A program made the position numbers and the translations under genes. Below are positions 1 to 5,785 of a DNA stretch of 11,120 nucleotides, one piece after another. A model generated the notes under the pieces. It had not been told where the DNA came from. It ran no database searches and saw nothing but the letters and a program-made list of their open reading frames with translations. Source of the stretch: Methylococcaceae bacterium (GTDB lineage Bacteria > Pseudomonadota > Gammaproteobacteria > Methylococcales > Methylomonadaceae); contig JAUYMX010000311.1 in assembly GCA_030699345.1 (NCBI GenBank), forward strand, positions 1 to 11,120, written 5' to 3'. The stretch's first letter is position 1. Each line of letters opens with the position of its first letter.

Positions 1-76
1 CTTGTAAGACACCATTTTCAACCACCGCGACGCGGGTTTCAGGAGGTGTCACGTTAATTAAGATTTCTTCACTCAT
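1..76 (-). CDS. rng: Ribonuclease G, N-terminal fragment (runs off the left edge)
   Basis: Only the first 25 codons are inside the window. They begin MSEEILINVTPPETRVAVV, which closely matches the conserved start of RNase G (E. coli begins with a similar NVTPSETRVA stretch), the opening of its S1-type RNA-binding region. RNase G is a cytoplasmic endoribonuclease that matures the 5' end of 16S rRNA and takes part in mRNA decay. The gene starts 18 bp after the maf stop codon on the same strand, and maf-rng adjacency is common in proteobacteria, which supports the call. The ribosome binding site is weak: an AAAGGG lies about 13 bases before the ATG. The catalytic domain lies outside the window and cannot be checked. 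RNase E also belongs to this family, but the N-terminus and context favour RNase G. Confidence 0.85.
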   Translation of the reverse strand, partial: MSEEILINVTPPETRVAVVENGVLQ

Positions 77-94
77 TTGAATAACTCTATCCCT

Positions 95-667
95 TTAAAC
101 AACTTTAATACCTTGTTTGGCCAATAGCTCAGCGGTTTCAAATAATGGTAAGCCCACCACGCCGGAAAAACTGCCTCGGATTGACTCGACAAAAACCCCG
201 CCCTGCCCTTGGATCGCATAACTACCGGCTTTATCAAAGGGTTCCCCTGTATACCAATAAGCCAGTATCTCAATTTCTGTCAATGTTCTAAAAGTAACTT
301 CCGTAATACTCAAGGCTTGCCAGTGTTGCTGTCCGCGCAGTGATAATGCGGTATAAACTTGGTGTGTCTGTCCCGAAAGCTGCTTTAACATCGCTAGCGC
401 ATCGGCCTGATCTTTAGGCTTACCCATAATCACATCCCCCAACACCACCGCAGTATCGGCAGCCAGTACCGGTAGTGTATTGCCGCATTGCACCACACAA
501 GCCGCTGATTTTTCTGCCGCCAGGCGTTGCACATAGACCTGCGGAGCTTCATTCGGGAATGGTGTTTCATCCAGGTCAACCGGATTGACAAGATAAGTCA
601 CGCGAATTTGCTCAAGCAATTCTTTTCGGCGCGGTGAGGCTGAGGCCAGGATAATTTGTGCAGACAT
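95..667 (-). CDS. maf: Maf family nucleotide pyrophosphatase, YhdE type (dTTP/UTP pyrophosphatase)
   Basis: A 190-residue cytoplasmic protein of normal family length. Maf proteins hydrolyse non-canonical or pyrimidine nucleoside triphosphates to monophosphate and pyrophosphate; YhdE-type members prefer dTTP, UTP and modified forms, and overproduction of some members blocks septation. Visible motifs: the substrate-binding loop SASPRRKELL at residues 9-18, DLDET at 31-35, the catalytic aspartate region AADTAV at 69-74 (D71), GKP at 82-84, and the C-terminal blocks DKAGSYAIQGQGG (145-157) and VVGLPLFET (170-178). The last two are typical of the YhdE rather than the YceF subgroup. Its ATG overlaps the rlmH stop by one base (TAATG), so the two are probably translationally coupled, and rng follows 18 bp downstream. 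Subgroup assignment is by motif comparison from memory; exact substrates are inferred. Confidence 0.93.
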   Translation of the reverse strand: MSAQIILASASPRRKELLEQIRVTYLVNPVDLDETPFPNEAPQVYVQRLAAEKSAACVVQCGNTLPVLAADTAVVLGDVIMGKPKDQADALAMLKQLSGQTHQVYTALSLRGQQHWQALSITEVTFRTLTEIEILAYWYTGEPFDKAGSYAIQGQGGVFVESIRGSFSGVVGLPLFETAELLAKQGIKVV

Positions 668-1134
668 TAGCGATGATACGGATGGTTGTGCAAAATGCTC
701 CAGGCCCGATAGAGCTGCTCGGCAACGACAATCCGCACCAAAGGATGTGGGAACGTTAACTTAGACAAACTCCAGGATTCCCGCGCCATTTGTTTGACGG
801 CATCAGCCAGACCTTCCGGACCGCCAATTAACAACGCCACATGTTGCCCGCCTTCCAACCAGCGCTGCATCGACTGGCTCAATTCCGGCGTGGTCCAAGG
901 CTTGCCGGGGATGTCCAGAGTCACAATGTGCGCACCTTGCGGAATCGCCGCAATCATCCGCTCACCTTCGTCTCTAACAATTCTGGCGACATCGCTGTTT
1001 TTACTGCGTTTGCCCGGGTTAATTTCCTTAAGCACTAATTCGCACTCGCGCGGCAAGCGTTTGGCGTATTCTTCATAGCCTTGCTGCACCCAGCCCGGCA
1101 TACGGTTTCCTACTGAAATAAGATGAATTTGCAT
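667..1134 (-). CDS. rlmH: 23S rRNA (pseudouridine1915-N3)-methyltransferase
   Basis: A SPOUT-class SAM-dependent methyltransferase that methylates pseudouridine 1915 in helix 69 of 23S rRNA on assembled 70S ribosomes. Taking the ATG at 1134 gives 155 residues, exactly the usual family length, beginning MQIHLISVGNRMPGW. Motifs seen: PGKRSKN at 40-46, TLDIPGKPW at 72-80, the SAM-binding loop LLIGGPEGL at 101-109, LTFPHPLVR at 126-134 and the C-terminal HPYHR at 151-155, all diagnostic of RlmH. The frame is open to an earlier ATG at 1212, but the 26 added residues match nothing in the family and are probably not translated. No strong ribosome binding site precedes 1134. rsfS and nadD, frequent upstream neighbours elsewhere, are absent; a divergent lipoprotein gene lies upstream instead, so the promoter should lie in 1135-1293. 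Confidence 0.96.
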   Translation of the reverse strand: MQIHLISVGNRMPGWVQQGYEEYAKRLPRECELVLKEINPGKRSKNSDVARIVRDEGERMIAAIPQGAHIVTLDIPGKPWTTPELSQSMQRWLEGGQHVALLIGGPEGLADAVKQMARESWSLSKLTFPHPLVRIVVAEQLYRAWSILHNHPYHR

Positions 1135-1293
1135 GCGTTGCAGGATACAGAGAACAGGCTTGGCTTGCAATCTGACACAAACGCTGTCGAAAAATTGACA
1201 CTTGCTGGCCATTACCTTGCGAAACCTAGTTAAATCAACGCTGGCCCTATTTTTGCTTGAAACAAGATATTGCCAGACTCAAGGAATTTAGCC

Positions 1294-1548
1294 ATGCTCC
1301 ATTCACTCATTACCTATTTATTACTGCTGACACTTTGTTCCTGCACGTGGAACAATCAGCCACCTGAGCAACAAGACAGTTCACTACTACCCAATAGAGA
1401 AGAAACCGTCGGCTTTTTCAGCTCTGTTCACAAAACTGTCAGGGATACAGAATTGGGTATATATGGGCTTTTATATGGCGTGCGTGACGGCTATGACAGC
1501 TTTGTTTACGACGTGCAAAAAGATTATTACCAGGATTACCAAAAATAA
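1294..1548 (+). CDS. Small predicted lipoprotein, tyrosine-rich C-terminus, unknown function
   Basis: An 84-residue protein I do not recognise. It starts with a short hydrophobic signal (LITYLLLLTLCSC) ending in a lipobox-like LCSC, so the cysteine at residue 17 is probably lipidated and the mature protein (about 68 residues) anchored in the inner or outer membrane. A polar linker rich in Gln, Pro and Ser follows, then a more conserved-looking part, FFSSVHKTVRDTELGIYG. The last 30 residues contain seven tyrosines with many Asp and Lys. The ATG at 1294 is chosen because AAGGA lies about 8 bases upstream; a TTG at 1270 in the same frame has no such site and would bury the signal peptide behind extra residues. 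It diverges from rlmH and precedes fliW by 79 bp. No function can be assigned. Confidence 0.62.
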   Translation: MLHSLITYLLLLTLCSCTWNNQPPEQQDSSLLPNREETVGFFSSVHKTVRDTELGIYGLLYGVRDGYDSFVYDVQKDYYQDYQK

Positions 1549-1560
1549 CCTCACCGCCGC

Positions 1561-1589
1561 TTGCTACATTCACTGTCGTGGACTATATC
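1561..1589 (+). promoter_or_regulatory. Candidate sigma70-type promoter for fliW
   Basis: TTGCTA (1561-1566) and TATATC (1584-1589) are separated by 17 bp and each matches the sigma70 consensus at four of six positions. The start of transcription would leave a leader of about 30 bases before the fliW ATG at 1628. I saw no sigma28-like flagellar promoter. Tentative; readthrough from the lipoprotein gene is also possible because no terminator is visible between them. Confidence 0.35.
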
Positions 1590-1627
1590 TTGCAGCACCT
1601 TTTTAACCACCAATCCACTTAAAATCT

Positions 1628-2092
1628 ATGAAAATAAAATCCAGCTTACTAGGCGAACAAGTTATCGACCCCAGCTCAATCATCCATTTTCCTAACGGTA
1701 TTCCCGGCTTTGAAGATCAAACACGATTCAAGTTATTTCATCAAGAAGACAACCCGATTATCTTCTGGCTGCAATCGCTGGATGATGAACTCTTGACCTT
1801 TTCAGTGGCATCGCCGTCATTGTTCAACATTAATTACAACCTAACGTTGTCAGATAAAGAAGAGCAAACCTTGGCATTAGACAATGCCGAAGACATTGTG
1901 GTTTTGATTCTGCTGCATAAAGATGAAGATAGCCAATCGCCGCAACAACCGACCATCAAAGGCTCGATAAAAGCGCCGCTCATCATCAATAGCGCCAAGA
2001 GAATTGGTTTGCAAAAAGTGCTCAGTAACGTTGAACAAAGCATTACCTTGGTTGAAACCGGTAATGAAATTGATGTATCTGAAGGGGTTTAA
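1628..2092 (+). CDS. fliW: Flagellar assembly factor FliW
   Basis: A 154-residue cytoplasmic protein of typical FliW length. In Bacillus and Campylobacter, FliW binds both flagellin and the RNA-binding regulator CsrA; when flagellin is exported, freed FliW sequesters CsrA and relieves repression of flagellin translation. Family signatures are clear: FPNGIPGFED at 21-30, WLQSLDDELLTFSVASP at 47-63, and GSIKAPLIINSAKRIGLQ at 112-129, corresponding to the conserved AP..IN...R.G.Q block. No good ribosome binding site precedes the ATG (the upstream bases are ACTTAAAATCT). The start is still supported because the protein begins with the typical short strand before the conserved block. No csrA, flagellin or other flagellar gene is in the window, so the partner link rests on family knowledge. 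fliW converges on panD across a strong hairpin. Confidence 0.92.
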   Translation: MKIKSSLLGEQVIDPSSIIHFPNGIPGFEDQTRFKLFHQEDNPIIFWLQSLDDELLTFSVASPSLFNINYNLTLSDKEEQTLALDNAEDIVVLILLHKDEDSQSPQQPTIKGSIKAPLIINSAKRIGLQKVLSNVEQSITLVETGNEIDVSEGV

Positions 2093-2106
2093 AGCAGATC
2101 CACACG

Positions 2107-2139
2107 CACACACTGCCGCAAATACTGCGGCAGTGTGTG
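2107..2139. terminator. Perfect 14-bp hairpin between convergent fliW and panD, probable bidirectional terminator
   Basis: CACACACTGCCGCA (2107-2120) and its exact reverse complement (2126-2139) flank a 5-base loop, AATAC. It fills the 53-bp gap between the fliW stop and the panD stop. GC content is fairly high, but neither side has a clear run of T after the stem, so it may block transcription weakly, act with another factor, or mainly protect the two 3' ends from exonucleases. Confidence 0.65.
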
Positions 2140-2145
2140 GATACA

Positions 2146-2532
2146 TCAGGCAGAAGCTGCCTGAACAGGAATAGAAGATGCGGTGCGAGAAACTTGATTT
2201 TTTTCGGTGAAATAAATCAATGTTGGTTTATGCGCAGCCGCTTCTTGCTCATTAACTGACGCATAAGCACACACGATAATCAAATCGCCAGGACAGGCCA
2301 GCCGAGCTGCTGCGCCATTGACTGAGAAAACTCCAGAACCGTCTTCGGCTCGAATGGCATAAGTTGTAAAACGCTCGCCATTGTTAATATTGTAAATCTG
2401 TATTTGCTCATATTCCCTAATGCCCGACAGATCTAAAATGGCGCCATCAATTGCACAAGAACCTTCGTAACCCAACTCTGACCGGGTTACTGTAGCTCTA
2501 TGTAATTTAGCTTTAAGCATCGTAATTTGCAT
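2146..2532 (-). CDS. panD: Aspartate 1-decarboxylase proenzyme
   Basis: Decarboxylates L-aspartate to beta-alanine for pantothenate and coenzyme A synthesis in the cytoplasm. The 128-residue precursor self-cleaves between G24 and S25 (in YEGSCAID) to make the pyruvoyl cofactor on the new N-terminus. Other expected residues are in place: K9 and H11 (KLHR), Y22, R54, T57 and Y58 in ERFTTYAIRAE, and N72 in SVNGAAA. Starting at 2532 makes the numbering identical to the E. coli enzyme; starting at the second ATG (codon 5) would not. The tail (ASSIPVQAASA) matches the usual C-terminus. The gene stands alone, without panB or panC, and converges on fliW. There is no obvious Shine-Dalgarno sequence. 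The maturation factor PanZ/PanM needed by some gammaproteobacterial PanD is not in the window. Confidence 0.97.
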   Translation of the reverse strand: MQITMLKAKLHRATVTRSELGYEGSCAIDGAILDLSGIREYEQIQIYNINNGERFTTYAIRAEDGSGVFSVNGAAARLACPGDLIIVCAYASVNEQEAAAHKPTLIYFTEKNQVSRTASSIPVQAASA

Positions 2533-2570
2533 AATAGGAACGCTTGTTTACCTGTAACCAAAGACCGCGC

Positions 2571-2599
2571 ATTATCCATTATTTGGCACATCCCTTCAA
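2571..2599 (-). promoter_or_regulatory. Candidate sigma70 promoter for panD
   Basis: Read on the minus strand, TTGAAG (2599-2594) is followed after 17 bp by GATAAT (2576-2571), which matches the -10 consensus at five of six positions; the -35 box matches at four of six. Transcription would start about 30 bases before the panD ATG. Position and spacing fit well, but no other evidence is available. Confidence 0.5.
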
Positions 2600-2886
2600 C
2601 AATTGACCGGTTTACTTGGGGCAATGCCTGTCTATCTGACTATTTGCCGGTCCCGGCAGGAATTGACAGGATCGCCAACCTTAGACGCAGGAAAAATAAG
2701 AAAACCGGCCACGACTCCGGGGCGTCAGAGGGGAATTAGTCATCCACGAGGATGTCTACATTGTCTCGAGATACACGCTATCGAAAGACGAGTATTTACG
2801 CTAACATCCTAACCGGCTTCACTGCCCGAATCGAGTTACAGTGCGGTATTACGCAGTGATATGATTAACAACAGGAGACGACTTCC
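2600..2886. other. Intergenic region between panD promoter and cytochrome gene
   Basis: The full gap from the panD start to the cytochrome start is 354 bp. Beyond the panD promoter I see no convincing gene: the two open frames here (about 65-70 codons) start with TTG, lack ribosome binding sites and have a low-complexity basic composition. Small palindromes occur, such as TGCCGG-TC-CCGGCA (2645-2658), CATCC-ACGA-GGATG (2741-2754), and a separated AGGATGT/ACATCCT pair (2749-2755 and 2804-2810). A TATGAT at 2860-2865 could be the -10 box of the cytochrome gene, but no good -35 box is 16-18 bp upstream, so an activator may be needed. AGGAG at 2873-2877 is the cytochrome ribosome binding site. 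Confidence 0.4.
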
Positions 2887-3390
2887 ATGAAGATAAAATT
2901 TTTAAGCGCGGGTATCGCAATGCTTCTGGCATGTTGCGTGGCGCATGCCGCATCGTCCGAAAACAAGCCGTCGAATGACTGGCTGCTGGGAGCTAAAAAC
3001 GACGCCAAGCGGTTTGAGTTGTTGCAAAAATACTTACGTGGTTTCGATCAGCCCATGTGGGAAGTCGGCGAGCGCTTCCGAGCAGTTCATGAGGCGCTAA
3101 GCCGGGATAATTACGAACTCGCCGCATATCACTGGGAAAAAATTCGTACCACGATCCAAAACGGTTATCTAAAACGCCCGGCTCGAAAGGCGAATGCCGA
3201 TGCCATTTTGCTGAATACCACGTGGGAAGAAGTCAATCAGGCATTTGGCACAAAAAATTCCGAAAAAGCATGGGCCGGATTCGAGAAAGCTAAAAATGCC
3301 TGCCAAGCTTGCCACGCTGCGGAATCCCTGCCTTTTATGAATAATCAGCCCCTATTCGATCTTTCCAGGCCAAGCTCGAATACCAAATAG
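2887..3390 (+). CDS. Periplasmic monohaem cytochrome c with C-terminal CXXCH (cytochrome c'/c556-like four-helix type)
   Basis: A 167-residue exported haem protein. The N-terminus (MKIKFLSAGIAMLLACC) is a classic signal peptide with a likely cut after AHA at residue 21. The only haem-attachment motif is CQACH at 139-143, close to the C-terminus; the rest reads as helices (for example EVGERFRAVHEALSRDN at 59-75). This layout is that of the cytochrome c'/c556 fold, in which haem is bound on the last helix of a four-helix bundle. M57 could be a sixth ligand, as in c556-type proteins; this is inference. The role could be electron transfer or binding of small gases such as NO; the sequence does not decide. 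AGGAG lies 9 bases before the ATG. The gene is alone and converges on the polysaccharide cluster. Apo-protein export by Sec and haem attachment by the Ccm machinery are expected. Confidence 0.82.
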   Translation: MKIKFLSAGIAMLLACCVAHAASSENKPSNDWLLGAKNDAKRFELLQKYLRGFDQPMWEVGERFRAVHEALSRDNYELAAYHWEKIRTTIQNGYLKRPARKANADAILLNTTWEEVNQAFGTKNSEKAWAGFEKAKNACQACHAAESLPFMNNQPLFDLSRPSSNTK

Positions 3391-3619
3391 ACATGACCTA
3401 AACGTGTCAATTGTTGGCGATACGGGGTACCCAAGGTGCCCGCTGGTGAATGCAGCTTTCTTGAATTACAACCCGCTGCTGATGTGAGCCCTGCATCATT
3501 GTCGGTTACCAACGGCTCCCGCAAGCGGGATGTGCTCGATAGCGTTATTGAGATGGAGGATGGCTTTTGCCATCCTCGAAACCGTTAAGGCAAGACTCTT
3601 GTATTAACAACTCATTGAC
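3391..3619. other. Hairpin-rich intergenic interval with a short open frame, possible gene remnant or repeat unit
   Basis: This gap separates the convergent cytochrome and glycosyltransferase genes. On the plus strand a frame is open from 3397 to the TAA at 3586-3588; from a GTG at 3436 it would encode 50 residues ending EMEDGFCHPRNR, a composition that looks more protein-like than random. There is no ATG and no ribosome binding site, so translation is doubtful. Three hairpins with tiny loops lie in it: GGGTACC-CAA-GGTGCCC (3425-3441, one G-U pair), TCCCGC-AA-GCGGGA (3517-3530) and GAGGATGGC-TTTT-GCCATCCTC (3556-3577, 9 perfect bp). The last could end transcription of either convergent unit, although neither side has a T-run. 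It may be a decayed gene 3' end or a dispersed repeat. Confidence 0.35.
3556..3577. terminator. Hairpin between convergent transcription units, possible terminator
   Basis: A perfect 9-bp stem, GAGGATGGC / GCCATCCTC, with a TTTT loop. It lies 42 bp beyond the last stop codon of the leftward polysaccharide cluster and 165 bp after the rightward cytochrome gene. The stem is strong, but no T-rich tract follows on either strand, so intrinsic termination is uncertain. Confidence 0.35.
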
Positions 3620-4546
3620 TCATGGCGCGCTGCGCAGCCAGTAAGTTTTATGCATACTGAAAAACCGGCTGACCTTACGCGGCAAGCGCTGATGAAGTGC
3701 GCCGCCCATTTTAAAACCCAGCCATTTCAAGCCTGTCCGTAGCACGGCAGAAGGGAGCAACCAAAAAGCATGCGTCATTAAATAACGCATTTCTGAAATG
3801 ACGAAGCGCAAACCTTCACCCGACGCACCACCAAATGTCTGTTGCAACCATGGGGTATGAGTGTGAAACACGCCAATATCGAAATAACGCTTAAATTCAT
3901 CAATAAAGCCATAATCGTGGGAATGAAACACTTGGGCGTCCCCGCAATAAACCAGCTTCCAACCGTTCACCAGCATCTTACCGGCGACAAAGGTATCTTC
4001 ATTCATAATCGTGTCGGTCGGAAAACCGCCTACCTGCATTAAGGCGCTACGCCGATAAGCGGAGAAAGAATTGGAGATAAATACGGTTTTAATGCCAAAT
4101 CTTGAGCGATCTTCCAAACTGCGCACTTGGCTTTCGGCGGGGTAATTAAACAAACGCGCATGCGCCCCAATCGGCCCGGCATCACGATGCGGCAACTGGC
4201 GTCCATAGGCCGCGCCAACGCTCTCGTCCTCGAACACCGCCAGCAGCTTTTCGATAGCATCGGGACTGGCCAACAAGGCATCCTGAGTCAAAAACACAAT
4301 AATATCGGCTGCCGAAAAACCATTGACGCCGGCTTGACGGGTGCCGCCGTGATTAAACTCCGACTTTGAGATAACTTGCACGTCAAAACCATGTTCGCGC
4401 GCCAGCGCTGCAGTGTCGTCGCTGGAAGACGAGTCAATCACCAACAAATAATCCGGTTTTCGGGTTTGCTGCTCGAAGGCTTGCAGCCAGGTCTCCCAGA
4501 GCTTACCGGCATTTAACGTAGGGACAATAAGACCGACTTTACTCAT
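3620..4546 (-). CDS. Family 2 glycosyltransferase, rhamnosyltransferase-like
   Basis: A 308-residue GT-A fold enzyme, last gene of the polysaccharide cluster. It starts MSKVGLIVPTLNAGKLW; the nucleotide-binding region includes VIDSSSSDD (36-44), followed by FNHGGTRQAG (64-73), FLTQDALL (85-92, occupying the DXD position) and AAYGRQLPH (112-120). That set is characteristic of bacterial dTDP-rhamnosyltransferases of the RfbF/WbbL kind. NED at 182-184 probably supplies the catalytic base region, and HSHDYGF follows further on. The C-terminal third is basic and moderately hydrophobic, suggesting peripheral attachment to the inner membrane. The ATG overlaps the end of the GT-B gene by 8 bases, with AAGG upstream. 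It would add a sugar, perhaps rhamnose, to the lipid-linked repeat unit. The sugar assignment is inference; no rml genes are in the window. Confidence 0.85.
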   Translation of the reverse strand: MSKVGLIVPTLNAGKLWETWLQAFEQQTRKPDYLLVIDSSSSDDTAALAREHGFDVQVISKSEFNHGGTRQAGVNGFSAADIIVFLTQDALLASPDAIEKLLAVFEDESVGAAYGRQLPHRDAGPIGAHARLFNYPAESQVRSLEDRSRFGIKTVFISNSFSAYRRSALMQVGGFPTDTIMNEDTFVAGKMLVNGWKLVYCGDAQVFHSHDYGFIDEFKRYFDIGVFHTHTPWLQQTFGGASGEGLRFVISEMRYLMTHAFWLLPSAVLRTGLKWLGFKMGGALHQRLPRKVSRFFSMHKTYWLRSAP

Positions 4547-5741
4547 AGGATGACCTTTTTGTTAATTGTTGCGGCAGATTAACGTGCCCAGAATTCGTTA
4601 ACGCCTGCCAGACTTTATCGCCAAGTTTGACCGGATCGAGCTGCTGCTCAACATACTGCCGACACGTGGCTGACATTTGCTGCCATTCGGCACGGTTCAA
4701 GGCTTGCGCTTTATTAAGAACATCAAGGACGGAAGCCTCGTTTCTCTCGAATACAAAACCAGCCTGAGCCGCTTGCAGATGATCCCAGGCCAAACCTTTG
4801 GCAACCAACACCGGACGTCCCACCGCCATCGCTTCAGCAACCACGTTACCGAAGTTTTCACGCATGCCGCCAGCCTCTTCAAGTCCTGATGGCAACACCA
4901 GAAAATGACTGGCTGCTAACAATGCCATGACTTCACCGCGTTGTAGATAACCTTTATAAATAATCGCACCTTGCGCCTGTGCAACTAGCGACTGAAACTC
5001 TTCAAAATAGCCGCCGTCCACACTTCTGCCCGCAATCACCAAGCGATCCAGCGGCCGACGGGTTTGTAACCACGCCCGAATAAAAGCATTAATACCTTTT
5101 TCTTGCTGAACGTGGCCCAAAAAACAAAGCTGCATGCCGTCCTCTGCGGGATAATCGGCCACTTGAAACTCGCGACTATCGATACCATTCGGTACCAACA
5201 AAATCCGGGCATCTTTGCCCAGCACGTTGCGTACTCCTTCCGCTTCGGTATCGCTGGTGCAATGCACGGCAATGGCCCGACGTAGAGTTGGAAACGTCAG
5301 CCAGCGATAGTACAGCCATTTATGCGGCTTATCCCGACGAATCAAATCGACATGCTCAGGCATTAATCCGCCATGCACAGCCACCATAAACGGCTTCCCC
5401 AACAAACTGCAGAAAATCGCTGCCAGCGTCGATGGCCAGGTGGCAATACCATGGATATAAACGACCGGCGACCGCAGGCATAATTTAAACAGCTTAGGAA
5501 TAGCACCCAAACCAAAGCCCCAGCGTCTGAAGCCGTAGCAAGGATAGAGCTGAACATCGACCTGTTCACCAAGCTTGACGTCTTCAGCTCGCAACTTGCC
5601 ATCGATCGACTCATCAGAGGCGACCAACGCCATTTTGTGCCCACGCTCAGCCCAGGCCTTAGTCAATACACTGGCGGTAACGGATACCCCGCCGTAACCT
5701 TTAGCCGGGGGGATATGCGTGCTAACTATGCCTACTTTCAA
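4539..5741 (-). CDS. Family 4 (GT-B) glycosyltransferase
   Basis: A 400-residue retaining GT-B enzyme when started at the TTG at 5741, beginning MKVGIVSTHIPPAKGYGG. This start is chosen because AGGAG lies 7 bases upstream and the protein then opens directly on the first Rossmann strand with its glycine-rich loop. A TTG at 5816 and GTGs between would add up to 25 unrelated residues and overlap the previous gene. The C-terminal donor domain shows VPNGID at about 183-188, FLGHVQQEKG (K215), and RENFGNVVAEAMAVG, holding the family's E-x7-E pair (E295 and E303). HGGLMPEH in the N-terminal domain probably contacts the acceptor. It should transfer a sugar from a nucleotide donor to the growing lipid-linked oligosaccharide on the cytoplasmic face. 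Donor and linkage cannot be read from sequence. It overlaps the next gene by 8 bases. Confidence 0.88.
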   Translation of the reverse strand: MKVGIVSTHIPPAKGYGGVSVTASVLTKAWAERGHKMALVASDESIDGKLRAEDVKLGEQVDVQLYPCYGFRRWGFGLGAIPKLFKLCLRSPVVYIHGIATWPSTLAAIFCSLLGKPFMVAVHGGLMPEHVDLIRRDKPHKWLYYRWLTFPTLRRAIAVHCTSDTEAEGVRNVLGKDARILLVPNGIDSREFQVADYPAEDGMQLCFLGHVQQEKGINAFIRAWLQTRRPLDRLVIAGRSVDGGYFEEFQSLVAQAQGAIIYKGYLQRGEVMALLAASHFLVLPSGLEEAGGMRENFGNVVAEAMAVGRPVLVAKGLAWDHLQAAQAGFVFERNEASVLDVLNKAQALNRAEWQQMSATCRQYVEQQLDPVKLGDKVWQALTNSGHVNLPQQLTKRSSYE

Positions 5742-5785
5742 CTCACTACTCCTAAAATCGTCTGAATTATTAAAGCCCACGATGC

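Noticed and set aside
794..1078. Plus-strand open frame of 94 codons opposite rlmH
   Set aside because: It is antisense to a fully convincing conserved gene and its composition is that of a shadow frame.
1135..1212. Upstream ATG that would extend RlmH by 26 residues
   Set aside because: The family length of 155 residues and the conserved N-terminus are obtained exactly from the ATG at 1134; the added residues match nothing in RlmH.
1270..1293. TTG start 8 codons before the lipoprotein ATG
   Set aside because: It has no ribosome binding site and would place polar residues before the signal peptide; AAGGA correctly precedes the ATG at 1294.
2527..2812. Two overlapping plus-strand open frames of 65-70 codons between panD and the cytochrome gene
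   Set aside because: Both begin with TTG, have no ribosome binding site, overlap each other in different frames and show no recognisable domain.
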